Both the position numbers and the translations under genes were made by a program. Below are positions 1 to 12,571 of a stretch of DNA of 64,000 bases, one piece after another; the first letter of the stretch is position 1; every line of letters starts with the position of its first letter. The stretch covers positions 6,451,001 through 6,515,000 of the forward strand of contig NC_134677.1 in the NCBI RefSeq assembly GCF_024713945.1, in the 5' to 3' direction. The notes below the pieces were generated by a model. That model worked only from the letters and a program-made list of their open reading frames with translations, was not told the DNA's origin and searched no databases. The stretch is from Dermatophagoides farinae (lineage: Eukaryota > Arthropoda > Arachnida > Sarcoptiformes > Pyroglyphidae).

Positions 1-2701
1 CTATATATTCCTCTATCACCCATTCGAAAATTTAGCTAGATCTACCTTCCGCATCATCAAAGGTCGCATCACACACGACAAGAAAAAAAAACTGAAATGG
101 CCTTCAGGTATGTAATGAACATAGAGGAAACATGTTTTCTATTTTTTTTTTGGCCATTTAATCTTGCAAAGAAAAATTGACTTTGACATTAAAAAAAAAT
201 ACAAGGTGGACATCATATACCATCCGAATCCAATCATTCGGTTGGAATAAAGCAATTCATCATCATCATCATCATCATCATTTTCGTAATATTTTTTTTT
301 CTCTCTCTCTACATGTTATCTAGTTTTTTTTATAATGATGATACTTCATGGATGTTTAATATTATCATTATTATTATTATGAAGTATTGATTGTATTGAT
401 AATCGACATTAAATTACCTTGATAAAATATTGATGAAACTATTAGATAGAAAGATTGATTGATTGATCGATGAATGAATGAATGAATGATTATGACTATG
501 ATGATGATGTACGAAGATATACATCATTGAATGTGATAAATGATTGTATAGACAGATTTTGTTCGTGTATGGAATGAGTGATAAGAAAAAACAAGAATAA
601 TAATAAGCATTTAATTGTAACTATATATCGACTATCAAGAAAAAAAAGAAAACAAGATAAAAAAAATCTGAAAAATTCCATGTTAGAATGAATACGCATA
701 TATTGTCAAATGATGATAATAATAATGATAGATAAAAAAAGGTAATGAAAAACAAAGGACGGTTGTTTTTGTCCATCATAATCATCATGGTGATGGTGTC
801 TCCCTGTGATGCGTGTGAGTTAACCCATTGGTCCTAACCGGTTCCTATGGTGTTTCTTTTGTCTTGCTACAAATAATGACAACCTACCAACTACCAAAAC
901 AGCAACAACAACAACAACAAAGAGTAACATTTATTTAAGTTCAAAAGTCAAAGGCAAAAAAAAGAAATAAAAATCATCATCATGAAAGGAAAGCCAAAAA
1001 TTTTTTTGGTTAATGATGAATGTATTGGATCAGGTCATTGGCCGGATAAGAACTCACACACACACACACACAAATGGAGAATAACAATGATCTTTTTTTA
1101 AAGAAAAAAAAATTCAAGTGTTCAACTGGTGACGACTATTTGTATATATATTGCTGCCGAATAACATTAATCTAAACTATCATTTATTATTGGCTTGATT
1201 TTTCAACAAAAAAAAAATCCTATAGTTGAAAAAAGAAAAAAAACTTGGCGCCCGTTGAAGCGATTCAAAAACGAAATTAAAACACAACAACAAACCAACA
1301 AACGGGGACAAGAATGAATTTTTTTTTCTCAATGATCTGAATTTGAATCTCCCTCTCTCTCTCCGTGTGTGTGTGTGTGTTTGTCCTTGCGTGAGAACTT
1401 GTTGCAATTGCTTATTGGGTTGCCAACATTCATATAAATAACGATGAGAATGTGACAAAGACAAGAGTAAGACATTAACAGGATTTCTATCTATCCATGA
1501 TACATGATTCCATTGATTATGATTGTTTTATTTCCGTTTCCGTAAAAATCAAGAAAAAAACTCTATAAAAATGTATTTTCGATTCGATTATTTTTTTTTT
1601 GGTTAAAGTTTTTTTGATCCACATAAAACTACTATGGTGATGATGACGCCAAATCTTAAAATTATAATACACATTCCTATCCTATCATCATCATCATCTA
1701 CACCGATACAATTTCACATGACCCAATCATTGAAAACAATAGCCATTAAACATTGTGTAACAATTCAACACAATCTATGAAGATAGTAAAAAAAAAATGA
1801 AATGAAAGGAGAAAAAAATGTTCAAGTTCATGAACGTTAGAAACGTCACAGACGGATAGATGGATGTGATGAGTTTATTTTTCTTCAATGATCTGTAAAT
1901 ATCGAAATGATGATGATGATGATTTGTTTGCACCATGGTGATGATGACCAAGTAAACGATTTTAATATAAAAAAAAACAAAGACCGTTTTTGGTCAAACA
2001 ATATGATCGGGAATGGAAACGATTGAATGGACCAATTATTATATATGATGGCCATCGTTTGTTAGAAGGAAAATTGTATGGAAATTCAATTTTCAAGTAT
2101 GGAAAAATGATTATCATTCATTCATAATAATCAAACGAACACAACACACTGATCAATACAATAAATGTTTTGCGATTGTATTTTTTTTTTATTTTTTGTT
2201 TTTCACTTCTTAGAAAGTGTCCGAACATTCAGCTGTCGGCCAAATTGTTTCGTTTTTTTTTGCAATATTATATATTGGCACCTTCATCATCATCATCATT
2301 ATCACCGTTAAACGACACGATAAATATCATCATCCTCAATCAAGGTAAAATTTATCACTTGACATTTGTTTTTGTTTCTTTTTCCATATACGAATTTCCT
2401 ATTTAAAGTGTGTGGATGTGAAAAACAAAAATCCCAATACACAATGGATCGACATTTTTTTTCTTTGTATTCATGCTGATTTTTTGTTGTTGTTTTTTTT
2501 CCTAATAATCAGTCTATTAAAATATTAAAAATATAAACATTATGAGAACGAGAGGAAAAATTTTCAAACCATCGTTACAAGCAAACAAATACACACTCTA
2601 TTTAAAGCATGGATTATAAGCAATTGTGCTTGATGTTGTTAATGGTGATGAAAAATTGACCCAATGATATGATTAAATCGATTTTCAGTCAGTCAACATC
2701 A

Positions 2702-2732
<31 letters not shown>

Positions 2733-4339
2733 ATAATGTTATTCAGATTTGTTTTCTTCCGAATAAATTTTCACTATTGCCATAATATAATGATGTCTCA
2801 CTGTCACGTTTTGGCAAACTAAGATAATCACAATATTAGCATCATCATTTCAAATGAACATTACAATGATAATCGTCCAAATTAATGATCATATATACAG
2901 GTGATTTTGTGACTATAGAAAAATTTTGGCTATTCACATGATGATTTGTTCATGAAATCATATATCACATATAATATATTAACTGTATACAACAAACATA
3001 CAAACATTCAGAAATATATATGTCGTAATTTTAATATTGCCTAAATTATGCAATATTATTGGATGATACCATTATTCGAACAAAAATAAATAACTTATAC
3101 ACTTACAAACATTGATTATTGATGATAATCATCGTGGTCATGGGCGATGATGATGATGATCATCATCATGCACCCCATAGAGATAGATTGAGAAAAAAAA
3201 AATGAATTATTCGAATAATGAAATGTGTGTATTGAGTTTCATCTAGAACAGATAACAATTGATGATATTATGTTGAACAGATCTTTTTCTATTTATATAC
3301 CAACTTTTGGCTGACCATTCACCCATCCATATTTTGTTGGTTAAAATTTATAATAATGGCAAATCATCATCATCATCATCATGTGAAGAAAAAAAATCAC
3401 TCCTTTATTTTTTCACATATAATGATAGTTTTGTATTGTATAAACGAAAAAAAAACACTACCAAACTGTTGCATGATGATACTTTTTGTTTGAATTTTAC
3501 ATCAAGGTTAAAGATATGTGTGTCTAGATATATCATCATTGATATTTTAAAGCAAAAAAAAAATTTTCATATTCTCAAATTGGTAAATCTAACCTTATCA
3601 TATATTGTTAAATAGTGAATAATCGATGATTGAAAATAATCGATTATTTGATCATTTGATTACTATGGAAAATCATTTTTTTTTGAATCCAAAACATTAT
3701 CAGATTATCCATTATTCATTTCTATTATTATTATTATATAGATTGAACGATTTCAAATGATATCATTGCATACATGTTTTCAAAATTTCGAATTGAATAC
3801 AATGCACACACACACAAACAACAATAAAATAGAAAAAAAATCTTATTTTTTCTACAAAGTATAGTATGTAGAAAAAAAAATATTTTTGGAATTTTCAAAT
3901 TCAATTCAAGAAAAAATCACTGACAGTGAAGCGTGAAGAACATAAACACACACACACACACACACACATAGACAGAGATTTGAGCAAAAAGGAAGAAATG
4001 ATTCATATATAATCAAAATGATTGAAACCGATAATCGCAAATGAATAACATACTATAACTGGACGTCTTACGATAATATGCCAGGAAGATGACATATGAT
4101 GATGATGTATTCACACACACACACACACACACATACATTGCAGAAAGAAAGAAAGAAAGATAATTCAAAAATCATTCAAACTCGATCAAGTCCTAAATAT
4201 GTCTTCTATATTATAAGATCGAATCTTTTTTAAACGTACAATAAGTGTGTTTGTGTGTGAGTTGATCCAATCAAATCAAATCAAATCAAATCAAAAAAAA
4301 AAAAAAAAGATTTCGAAAAAATCAAATCAAATCACTCAC
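1..4339. other. Non-coding: probable Fhos intron (downstream of the last visible exon)
   Basis: No convincing exon is seen on either strand. The sequence is AT-rich with poly-A/T runs, (CA/TG)n tracts near 1055-1072, 2702-2722, 3948-3968 and 4112-4132, (ATC/GAT)n runs, and an (AATCA)n-like tract at 4268-4293. The minus-strand formin exon at 4340-4467 ends in a good donor, so its next exon should lie at lower coordinates. I could not find the expected FHOD continuation here, so it is probably outside the window. Confidence 0.6.
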
Positions 4340-4467
4340 CTTGATAAGAAGCCATCCAATTCTTCATTTTGTTCATCGATATTCATCTCCAGATCAATAT
4401 AATTTCCATATTCACATTCATTTGTTTCGATGTTAAATTTATATAATTGAAATGTACAATCTTCAAG
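4340..4467 (-). CDS. Fhos: FHOD-family formin (Fhos), internal exon of the N-terminal GBD/FH3 region
   Basis: This exon encodes 42 residues plus two bases, beginning LEDCTFQLYKF and ending near EELDGFLS. It matches the FHOD pattern in which 'HRLL.APHR' is followed by 'LEDC..QL', then 'Y.DLE..L.EQ.EEL.GF'. On the minus strand it is flanked by an acceptor (T-rich tract ending TAG) and a strong donor (AAG then GTGAGT at 4334-4339). It starts in phase 0, so it joins directly to the exon ending KAPHR at 12326, across an intron of about 7.9 kb. It ends in phase 2. FHOD formins nucleate and bundle actin filaments downstream of Rho/ROCK signalling; this part belongs to the GTPase-binding/FH3 autoinhibitory region. 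FH1, FH2 and DAD are not in the window. Confidence 0.85.
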
Positions 4468-7195
4468 CTAGATCATTAAAAAAATAGGAAAAAAAAGATT
4501 TGAAATTAAATTTAAAAAAACAATTGAATTTCATAAGAAAAAAAAATCGAACAATCCAATTTGTATTAGAAAAAAAATTTCGGTTATATTCAATGAGATT
4601 TTCACGTACAAAGTTAATTGAAAATTCTGAGAATCCAGAAATAAGAAAAAAAATCATCATTCACTGAACCGGTTTACTTGGATATTTTCGTTTCGCTTTC
4701 TGTGATCATCATCATCATCATCATTTCTGCTCTCTTCATCCAGGTTATTCTTCCCATCATCATATACAACAAACTACCCTAATCTGACATGTGAAAAATC
4801 GTATAAATTAGGTGAAAGCGACAACAGGTATTTTTTTCGTTTCCAACTTTGAAATGAATTTCATTCGACTGACACGAATTTATTAGGCAATCTTTTGTAT
4901 CAGGCTGTACCAAAAAAAACGAAGGCTAAATCAAATCAACACATCTCTCATCATACATTATCATCATCATCATCATACAAATGGGTAGCCTCCAAAGAAA
5001 AAACAAGAAGGGAGTTCAAAATCACGGCTTCTGCTGCATGTTAGATAAAGAAAAATAAATAAATAATATTCACCACACAACAACAACAACAACAACAAAT
5101 ACTACATAACAAACTGATTATATTTGACCAAAGATTGGGTCATATATAAATTTGCACATAAATCGAATTTGCTTGCCTTTGACCTCATCCGATCAAATCT
5201 CAAAGAAAAAAAATTCCAATATAATCAGCTGGTTTTGCAATAAACTTTTCTCTTATGATTTTTCTTGTGCATTTTTTTTTCTTAATGATTTTGATCTTGA
5301 TTTGATTTGATTATCATCACAATCACAATAATAAGGAAGAATGAATAAGAAAAAAAAATAGATCCGAATTTTATTGTCGCAATTTAAAATTCATACTGCA
5401 GAATGAAACTAATGAAAATCTTGATATCATTTTTTTTAGCAAGAAATTTTCCCTTTTTTCCATTCAACATGGCCGAAATCCAAAGGTCCACGTTGAATTT
5501 ACTTCATTAGAAAACATAAAGATAAAGATATTATGACCATCGAATAAACACACAGAAAAAAATCCAATGGCTAATGTGAATAGTTATTCGGGCATTTTGT
5601 TATTGGCCATTCAGACAACAAGCCAACTAACAAAAACCTAACAGATAAAACAAATTTATACTGGAAAACAAATAGAAAAAATGCGAATTCCAAATCATGA
5701 TGGCCACCATATATACATACGAAACGGTTGTCAGAATGAAAATGTTTTTTTTTTCGTTGTGAAAAAAGCGTGATGTTAATTAGAGTTGGAAATTGGTGTC
5801 ATTATTCAAAGTTTAAATTTTTTTCCCTTATCCACCATTATACATTACTGAGTGGTATTTACTGACCACAGATGTATTGAAAAACCATAAACAACGTAAG
5901 GGTCGTCAGTCATGTTCAATCATTTATTTATTCAATTTTTTTTCGTAAATGAATATATCATCATTTCAATAATAAAAAATGAATCAAAATGTCTATGAAG
6001 AAAATCTTTGAGTTTGGTTTGTTTTTTGTTTCTCCACAATCAATTTTAATGATTCAGATGGTAAATGGGACAAATAAATAGTCAAATCATGACAAACGTG
6101 AAAATAGTGGAAAAGAATATACTCTTCTATTCAGGTTGAATATTAGATATTCAGTTAAGTAAAGGAATGTTTTCGAATGATGATGATGATGATGATGATG
6201 ATATATGAAGAAATTTGGCATAATAATGAGACAGTGATCGACCAACCAACCATCTGACTTAATACAACTGTTAGACAACGGTCCAGTTAGCTTCAAGATT
6301 GCCAGAGGATAAACAACGACGACGACGATCAATCCAAAACGGTCTGTCGGTTCTAGTCTAGATCAACGAATCATATGTACATTTGTAAAATTTTGTATTA
6401 TGGATATCTCATGGTCTTTCTCTCACTGACCAATGTTTTTTTTTCTTTTTTAAAGAGTTTCTGTTTCCTACCCACATCTACGATGGGTAACGTGGTACGC
6501 CAAATGATTAACATTAGCATTGAAAGAAAAGGGGGTATATGAAATTCAGATGACGATGATCGGTAATAAAACGAGTTATCACCATAACAGGAACATAATT
6601 CAAACAGACACAATACCGAGAAATATAGTGGCTGTCATGATTATCATCATGATAGTAATACTTGAACATTCATTGATTTGACATTTAATTTGTATTTTCC
6701 TGAATACTAACTGTTAAAAGCGGTAAAATTTTATATAGGGTACACAGATCAATTGACCGAAAAGAAACGCCAACACACATACATACAAACCATTACAAGA
6801 AGGGCTATTAATTAACGATGACAACGATAGGAAAATCAACACCGACACAATAAATTAAGGTGCCATCATTTCTTTAAAAAAAAGAGAACGACAAAGAATG
6901 GCTTCTTCCTATTCGTCTAACTACCCACGAAACCTTCGTTAACAAAACCTATGAAGTCGGACAACCAAACAAAACAAAAAACATCAAGATTAAACAAATC
7001 ATATCTATCTATATATATCAGTTACATCCATATCAATCAATGTATTATGATGACGATAACATATATTCAGTTCATTCAATCAAAATTCAATTGAATCCAT
7101 ATCATTCTGGTAAAATGTATCTAATACATATATAAAGTGGGGGATAAAACAAGCAAAATAGGAAAACAATCATGGTCGACCGATATATATTTGGC

Positions 7196-7344
7196 TATAT
7201 ATAATCCTTTTCATCTCACATAACAACATCGTTGGCGTATCTCATCATCATCATTCTTTCAAAATGAGTGTAAGTTTACCATATATAATATTAATATTAT
7301 TATTATTATATAGTGAAAATAAAAACAAACAAATGGATAAATAA
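7196..7344 (+). promoter_or_regulatory. TATA-like element with a 26-codon mini-ORF (speculative)
   Basis: A TATATATAA string at 7196-7204 is followed 60 bases later by an ATG at 7264. The ATG opens a 26-codon ORF ending at 7344 with a hydrophobic core (YIILILLLLY). The ATG-AGT is also followed by GTAAGT, so it could be a tiny first exon with a donor. Chance AT-richness explains this easily, and no downstream coding exon was recognised on the plus strand. Confidence 0.15.
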
Positions 7345-10300
7345 ATAAACAAATGTATGCAGGTAAAAGGTTATTATTATTATCAGGCTTCAGCATCAAT
7401 TCTTACAATTTCTTCCTTGTATAATAAATGTTTATAATATGATTATTATCATATACAAAAAAAATTTGTAATGCAAAAAAAACAACATAAATACAAATAA
7501 AAAAAATAGCCAGATTAATCGTGTCGATGAATATCTCTTTATTTAGCCAGGTAAAACTAAACGACGGTGATATTATTCAAACAAAAATAAAATAAAAAAT
7601 CCGTCACGATTAGATATGATCAGATTAAACGGAACAAAAAAAGGATCAAATATTTGATTTAAATTAATGGAACAATATGGTGATGTAATAATTAAAATGT
7701 GAAACAAAATGAACAATTTAATTATTTAAAATCAAACTAACCAATTGATGATTCAATAACCATCATCATCAACACATGTAATCATTGAACACATTTGAAC
7801 AAATAGAACAATATAATAACAAAAAAAAACAGATGTTCCATGTGTTAATTGATATATGTATGATTATTATTCTTCTTCATCACCATTCACCAGAAAAAAA
7901 CAAATCAAAAAATTATTGATACAATGCCAGATTCGTTATATATATATTTATTTATTTATTTATTATGAAAAAAAGATTTATCTTTTCAAATCAAATCGAC
8001 ACATAATATACAGATGTTCGTATGTATCACACATATAACATGACGGCGTCATTCATGGCAAAATTCATTCATCCATTCATTCACCTGTTGCACACAACAT
8101 AGTCAAAGTCATCCAGATAAATGAATGAGTCACGAATTTTTTTTCCATATTTTTTGTTTTGTTTTGTTTTGTTTTAATCATCAGAAAAAAAAATTCAACA
8201 ATAAGAACTGCCAACCAACCATTCTATTTTACAACAAACAAACACACACACACACACCAATTCACCCTTGTATTGAATTTGATGATTATGATGTCTATGT
8301 ATGTGTGTCTGTGTGTGTATGCATGCTTGTGATCATCATCATTGATAAAAATTCATTAGCAATTGAATACAATAACAAAAAAAAACGATGACATTATTCG
8401 GAAATTTGATTCGATTTTTATGTTTGTGTGTGTGTGTGTGTGGTAATGAATTGTGAATTATGCTTCGGCGCGTTTTGCCAATAAATTAATTGCATTTGAA
8501 TTTTTTGGTTTTGTTTTGTTTTGTTTTGTTTTCCATTCATTCAATATTTGTGACAAAAATCGATTCTTTTCTATTTATTATCAACCATCAAAAAAAACGA
8601 CAATTATACCAAAAAAAAAGTTTCTGGATTTTTGGAATGCAATTGCATTATGAAATAAAAATTATTGTAAACAAATAATGAATGAATTGTCAATATTTGA
8701 TAAGTAGACGTCATAAATTATCAATGTCAATAATTGGTAACACCACAAATCGATACGATACCATTTTTTAGATTTATTTGGTTGCTACTTTTCAACAAAA
8801 AATACAAAAATATTTTGGAAAAAAAAATCTAATTGGCTCCATAAACGGTATCCATCCATTAATATGATGACGATGATAAACATTTTGGGTAAACATGTGA
8901 TATAATAATAATACACAACATCATTAGAAACGACAACTATTAACAACAACAGAGAAAATAAAATAAAACAAGAATGATTTGCGTATATGCACTTGTTGAT
9001 TGTTTGTTAAAAAATCAAATCGTTAGTCATCAAATATATGGAATTATTGCATATGTCATCGATAAATGTAATGATAAAAATAACGGAAACACTAAGAAAA
9101 AAAACTCTGAAAGAATAATTCTTTTTTAGAATTCTTTTTTTCTGAAACAAAAAAAAATCCGGAGCCCACACACGAACATTTGAAAAGATATTATGGGGGT
9201 TAGGGGATTGTTATTATTTACCATTTCTTCATTGCCAATTGGTCTGAGTTTTTGAGTTAAAGTCAAGTTTTTTTTCAAAAAAAAAGAAGAATCAAGGAAA
9301 AAAAATGTGTACTTGATCTTGAATTTTTCTTTTACGACATTTTGTTTCTCTACTTCATCATTGTGTTTGTTTTGCTATTATTATTATAAGGAAGGATTTA
9401 CGGATATATTTAAACGCTAAATTGATAAATTGAGCTATTGACGATGTATTTTGAGTTGGTTTATTTTTTTTTTGTATATATCACCAATTCACCATGAACA
9501 TATAGGCAAATAAAACCAGTTTGAAAATCAATGATTTCGTAAACATGAATAAATCATTTCATTTTATTCGTCGTAGTCGTTGTTGTTGTTGTTGTTGTTG
9601 CTGTTGTTGGGCTTGAAACGAAATCAACAAACCAACAGCCAAAATATCAATGGCATTTGTATTAGAATGAAAAAACATACATACATTCTGATACCGTAGC
9701 ATCCAATCAGTCAATAAGTCAGTAAACAACAAATAAATAGAGTTAAAAAAAGTAGAAAATTTGGAAAGGAAAAATGATCACCAAAATTCGGAAATGAGAC
9801 ACATGAACACATACGATTGATGAATGATGTTTTTGTTGTTGTTGTTGTTATTGTATCAATGTTGTTTAGGCTAGAAAATTTTTATTTTCTATGAACAACA
9901 GCATTCAGTTAGTGAACGACACATAAATGACAATGATGATGATGATAGAATATAATCAGTAATACAGAAATAACAAGTCAAAATCTAACTGAAATATCAT
10001 AACAAAAAACATCGTCATCATCATCATCGGTGTAAAAAGAAGGATTTTATAAACATCAACGAATATCAATGACAAACAAAGTCCAATCAAATTAAACGTG
10101 GTATTATTATACATTCGATATGACTGATTGAATAAAAAAAAATACCTGTTGATTAAACATCAACGATGGTTTTGAATTATATTAAATATTATAATTACCA
10201 ATTACACACCTTCTACTCCTTTATTTCTAACCGATTGACAAGTAGGTGAAATTCTTATTTTTAAAAATTTATAACTATGTAATGAAAATTGAATGGATTC

Positions 10301-10539
10301 ATTTCATTTCGATTCACCCGAATCTACTTTTTTCGTTCTCTCTCTCTCTCTCTATCTCATTCTTTGGCCTTCTAACCCGGTGGCTTTGAATTTAAACAAA
10401 AAAAATCGAATTGATGAAAAGGCCAAGTTTGAAAAAATAAGGCAAATTGGTGTAGGTATGCTTAAATCATCATCAAATAAAAAAACAGACATATCAACCT
10501 AAAATCTCCAAGTGTTCAAGGTACATATGTACAAAGAGA

Positions 10540-10642
<103 letters not shown>

Positions 10643-10657
10643 AAGATTTAGTCAGGA

Positions 10658-10691
10658 AGTACCTCATCCTTATAAATATGGATGAGGTACT
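10658..10691. repeat. Perfect 12-bp inverted repeat with 10-nt loop
   Basis: The left arm AGTACCTCATCC (10658-10669) and right arm GGATGAGGTACT (10680-10691) are exact reverse complements. The loop is TTATAAATAT. A shorter outer pairing (AGGA at 10654-10657 with TCCT at 10696-10699) extends the stem imperfectly. It sits 19 bases from the end of the (AG)n array. Function is unknown: it could be the relic of a small hairpin element or an RNA hairpin in the formin intron. Confidence 0.75.
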
Positions 10692-11976
10692 CGATTCCTC
10701 AATATATATTTCTATTGGTAGAACTTGTAATATGAACATACACAAACATCGAAGAAAATCAAGTGAAAAAAAAAATTGAGAAAGAAAAAAAAATACCAAG
10801 ATGAGCTTAATGACGTCAATATAATGGAGCCTGATGATGATGATGATGATGTTCATGGTGATGGTAAACCGTTATACCAATCAAAGGTTAATGGATGTAA
10901 CCAGGTAAAAATAAAAACTTGAATAAAGAAAAAACTATAATGAATAAAAAAAAATCCATACCAAAATGGTTACAATATCTCGCCAAAAAAAAAGAACCTG
11001 ATCAAGAAAGGAATATTTTGGCTCTTTTTTCATTTTTTTTTTTTTTTTGGCAAGTTATGATAATGATTATGATTATGATGATGATAGTAATGATAATAAT
11101 TGGCCATTTTCTTTATTTTTCAAGAAAAAAAAATTTGTTTTTGTTTTTTGAACCATAGATATCCTATACCTTAAACTCGACCATCTATTATCTGATTATT
11201 ATTATTATCGCTATTAATTTTTTTCTTGTTGTTGTTGTTGTTTGATTTTGTGATGTACTTGACTTACATTTTCATCCCTGTGTTTGATGAACGATGAAGA
11301 CAAGAAAAAAAAACATCATTATCAAAACTAAATACATTCGACCCAACTCGGTCAGTATGATGATCATCATTATAATCCAAGAGGAAAAAAAATGGAAGAA
11401 AAAGTTTACAGTTATGTGTACGCACCTAAAATTCGAATACTTTTTTTTGTTGTTGTTGTTCAACTTAGGTATATACCAATAAATACACACAAAACAATGA
11501 AGTTAAGAGTGAATCAGTTTTTTTTCTGTTGTTGTTGTTGTTGTTCATGGCAGTGATTATGATCATGATAACCATCATCATCATCATCATTGTACCTATT
11601 ACTTTATTTCTATCCATCTATTATGATCATCATCATTATTATTATTATTATCAGTATTGCTTTCTTTGAAATGAAGAATACTTTTCCAAAGTTACAAATA
11701 AAACAAGTAAAGAAAAAAAAAACTAAACCAATGATGATGATGATGATGAGTACATTCTGTGGTGTATTATATTCCATATATATCGAATAGATATAGTAAA
11801 GAAAACAAAAACCAGAAACAGAAACACCAACAATGATTATTATTATGATGATGATGATGATGATGATGATTATGATGACCCAGAGGTGCGATTGTGTGTG
11901 TATGAAAAGTTTAAAAGTAAAAAAAAAACAAGGTCAATGTTAGTCGGTCATTCAGTCAGTCAGTCATTCAATCAGT

Positions 11977-11994
11977 TGAACCTACCTAGGTTCA
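11977..11994. repeat. 18-bp perfect palindrome (TGAACCTA-CC-TAGGTTCA)
   Basis: The two 8-bp arms at 11977-11984 and 11987-11994 are exact reverse complements around a 2-base centre. The half-site resembles nuclear-receptor half-sites, but no function can be assigned from sequence alone. Confidence 0.5.
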
Positions 11995-12325
11995 TATATA
12001 TAAAATATTGATAATAATAATAAATAATATTTGATTTCATACTAACACCTCGTTGGTGTGGTGATGGTATAAGCATCGGAATAATAATAATAATAATAAT
12101 AATATGATTAACCGTGATAATCATTAATTAAAATAAATTATCTGTATATATATTACAAAGACATTTTTGAATGAATGAGTATAAAAACGGATTTTTTTTC
12201 ATCATTCTCAATCTCAATGTGTAAATCAATCTAATGTAATGATGTTTTTTGATGTTATTATTTATTATCATCATCATTAACAATAACAAAAATGATAGAA
12301 AGGTATTATGGATAAAATTACGAAC

Positions 12326-12571
12326 CCTATGTGGAGCTTTCAATAGACGATGAACAGCAGCAATCTGTTTAATCAATGGTATATTCACATTGAATGTAAA
12401 TAATGGCGGTCTAGTTGGCTCAGGAAATTTGGTACAAGCCCTAAACGGGTCAATGTCATTCATGTATTGCACTTTACATGTTAATGTTGTTGATGTTGCC
12501 GACATGGCCATCAATGCCATTTTGGTAGCAATACCGACATCAGTGTTGTTGGGATCCTGGCTGGATTCCAT
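12326..12571 (-). CDS. Fhos: FHOD-family formin (Fhos), conserved N-terminal exon
   Basis: The exon encodes DPNNTDVG, then TCKVQYMNDIDPF, TKFPEPTRPP and VHRLLKAPHR. This is the diagnostic N-terminus of FHOD1/FHOD3/Drosophila Fhos ('C.VQY..D.DPF', 'FPEP.RPP', 'AVHRLL.APH'). Two starts are possible. In the long form, an acceptor CAG at 12557-12559 opens the exon in phase 0 at GAT (12556), matching the phase-0 donor of the exon at 21521. In a short form, translation begins at the in-frame ATG at 12571 (MESSQDPNN) or just upstream. The 3' boundary is after AGG at 12326, followed by the weak donor GTTCGT. Joining to 4467 gives KAPHR-LEDC, exactly as in the family. The protein assembles actin filaments and acts at stress fibres and in muscle. 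Confidence 0.88.

Noticed and set aside
6290-6360. tRNA-like B-box (GGTTCTAG...)
   Set aside because: No A-box or cloverleaf could be assembled around it; no tRNA was found elsewhere by eye either.
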